From NCBI GenBank assembly GCA_964547135.1, contig CAZJMK010000003.1:1-64000 (forward strand): a stretch of DNA of 64,000 bases. Direction: 5' to 3'. Within the stretch, counting starts at the first letter, position 1; the number at the start of each line of letters is the position of its first letter. This document shows, piece by piece, positions 63,362 through 64,000 of this stretch. The notes beneath the pieces were generated by a model. The model searched no databases. It was not told where the DNA came from and worked only from the letters and a program-made list of their open reading frames with translations. The translations under genes were made by a program, and so were the position numbers. Source of the stretch: JAJXSS01 sp964547135 (GTDB lineage: Bacteria > Planctomycetota > Phycisphaerae > Phycisphaerales > Phycisphaeraceae).

Positions 63362-64000
63362 CACCATGCAAACTCATATTGTTCCGCGTTGCGCCACTTT
63401 TCCATCTCACTGCCTTCACTCACACCCGCCGTTCCGCCCACCGTCACCATCAGCGTGTACCAGTCGCGTTGTCCGCCCCGTGCCACAACCCAAAGCCCAT
63501 GCACCCCCGATTGATCCGTCAGCAACCCCTCCAACTTTTGCCTGGTTGTGTCCTCCAAATCCGCCACCCCTTTCAACCACTGCGCCTTCGTTCCAAACGG
63601 CTGATCCGCCACCGCTTCCAACAACTCCCCCATCTGCCTTTTCGTCAGCAACTCACCACACACCTCTTCAACCACCCGCCGGGTTGCCCGCCTTGCATTC
63701 ACCGCCCCATTTCCCCAACATGTGATATCGCTCACCAACCCTCGTCCCTTTTCATCGCCGATCAAATCCCCCGGCGACGCTTCCGCAAACAACTGACCAT
63801 ACGCCCCCAGTCGCGCCAAACCCTTGAACGATTCACCCCCAGCCAACCCCTCCGCCATCGGCCTGACTCGAATCGTCACCGCTTCAACCTCCCCAACGCG
63901 ACTCCTCTGCCTGACCTTGCGCAGCCAACTCGTCAACCGTGCTGATGAATTGCCTTCCAGCAATTGATTCACATTCAACTTCGCTTGTTCATCCGTGACA
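63361..64000 (-). CDS. gspK: GspK-like minor pseudopilin, partial
   Basis: C-terminal part (at least 213 residues) of a GspK-type minor pseudopilin; the frame remains open to the window edge. At the edge it reads TDEQAKLNVNQLL, the GspK signature before its alpha domain, so the gene starts outside the window and a start near 63978 would be wrong. Later GLARLGAYGQLF and LLTDQSGVHGLWVVARGG fit. GspK caps the pseudopilus tip with GspI and GspJ. It is followed directly by the GspC-like gene. Confidence 0.8.
   Translation of the reverse strand, partial: VTDEQAKLNVNQLLEGNSSARLTSWLRKVRQRSRVGEVEAVTIRVRPMAEGLAGGESFKGLARLGAYGQLFAEASPGDLIGDEKGRGLVSDITCWGNGAVNARRATRRVVEEVCGELLTKRQMGELLEAVADQPFGTKAQWLKGVADLEDTTRQKLEGLLTDQSGVHGLWVVARGGQRDWYTLMVTVGGTAGVSEGSEMEKWRNAEQYEFAW

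Overview
The window looks like a chromosomal piece of a planctomycete, most likely class Phycisphaerae. The reasons are two PEP-CTERM exported proteins, an FHA-fused GspE/PilB ATPase next to a Ser/Thr kinase, a GspK/GspL/PilO-type secretion operon, proteins resembling DUF1570 and DUF4914, squalene-hopene cyclase, zinc-ribbon membrane proteins, and several families of short palindromic repeats filling almost every intergenic gap. This placement is inference from gene content; no rRNA or tRNA gene was recognised.

Layout. 1-2.6 kb: two PEP-CTERM genes behind a near-consensus promoter with an 18-bp palindromic operator. 2.7-7.2 kb: a kinase/FHA-ATPase operon divergent from a radical SAM gene. 7.5-17 kb: a fused indolepyruvate:ferredoxin oxidoreductase carrying an in-frame dispersed repeat, an orphan MNT-type nucleotidyltransferase, a deoxyhypusine-synthase-like enzyme, NAD synthetase and a double-length iron-type ABC permease. 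17-31.5 kb: a GNAT, an FAH-family hydrolase, accD, a DUF1570 metallopeptidase-like protein, squalene-hopene cyclase, two zinc-ribbon membrane proteins, TauE/SafE, a DUF4914 protein and an MpsC-like protein. 31.7-41.5 kb: an IS110 remnant, cardiolipin synthase, dprA, acpP-fabF, a secreted protein, ylbF-like and RNase R. 41.6-48.7 kb: a TetR regulator with TolC, membrane fusion protein, ABC ATPase and MacB-type permease, with repeat elements inserted inside the operon. 48.8-51 kb: a decayed two-gene AAA ATPase + DUF4276 (TOPRIM-like) module, broken once by a 161-bp MITE with a clean TTA target duplication and once by a frameshift in an A9 tract. 51-59.3 kb: an FAD oxidoreductase, a LacI-family pseudogene, a small lipoprotein, an MFS transporter, purU, a PA0069-type radical SAM protein and a SulP transporter. 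59.7-64 kb: a type II secretion operon (TPR lipoprotein, PilO/GspM-like, GspL/PilM-N-like, GspC-like, GspK) running off the right edge.

The most noteworthy items are the decayed ATPase/TOPRIM pair with a fully reconstructable MITE insertion, the kinase plus FHA-secretion-ATPase operon, the strong promoter/operator in front of the PEP-CTERM pair, the dispersed repeat translated in frame within the oxidoreductase, and the density of non-autonomous repeat elements. No CRISPR array, prophage or complete insertion sequence was seen.
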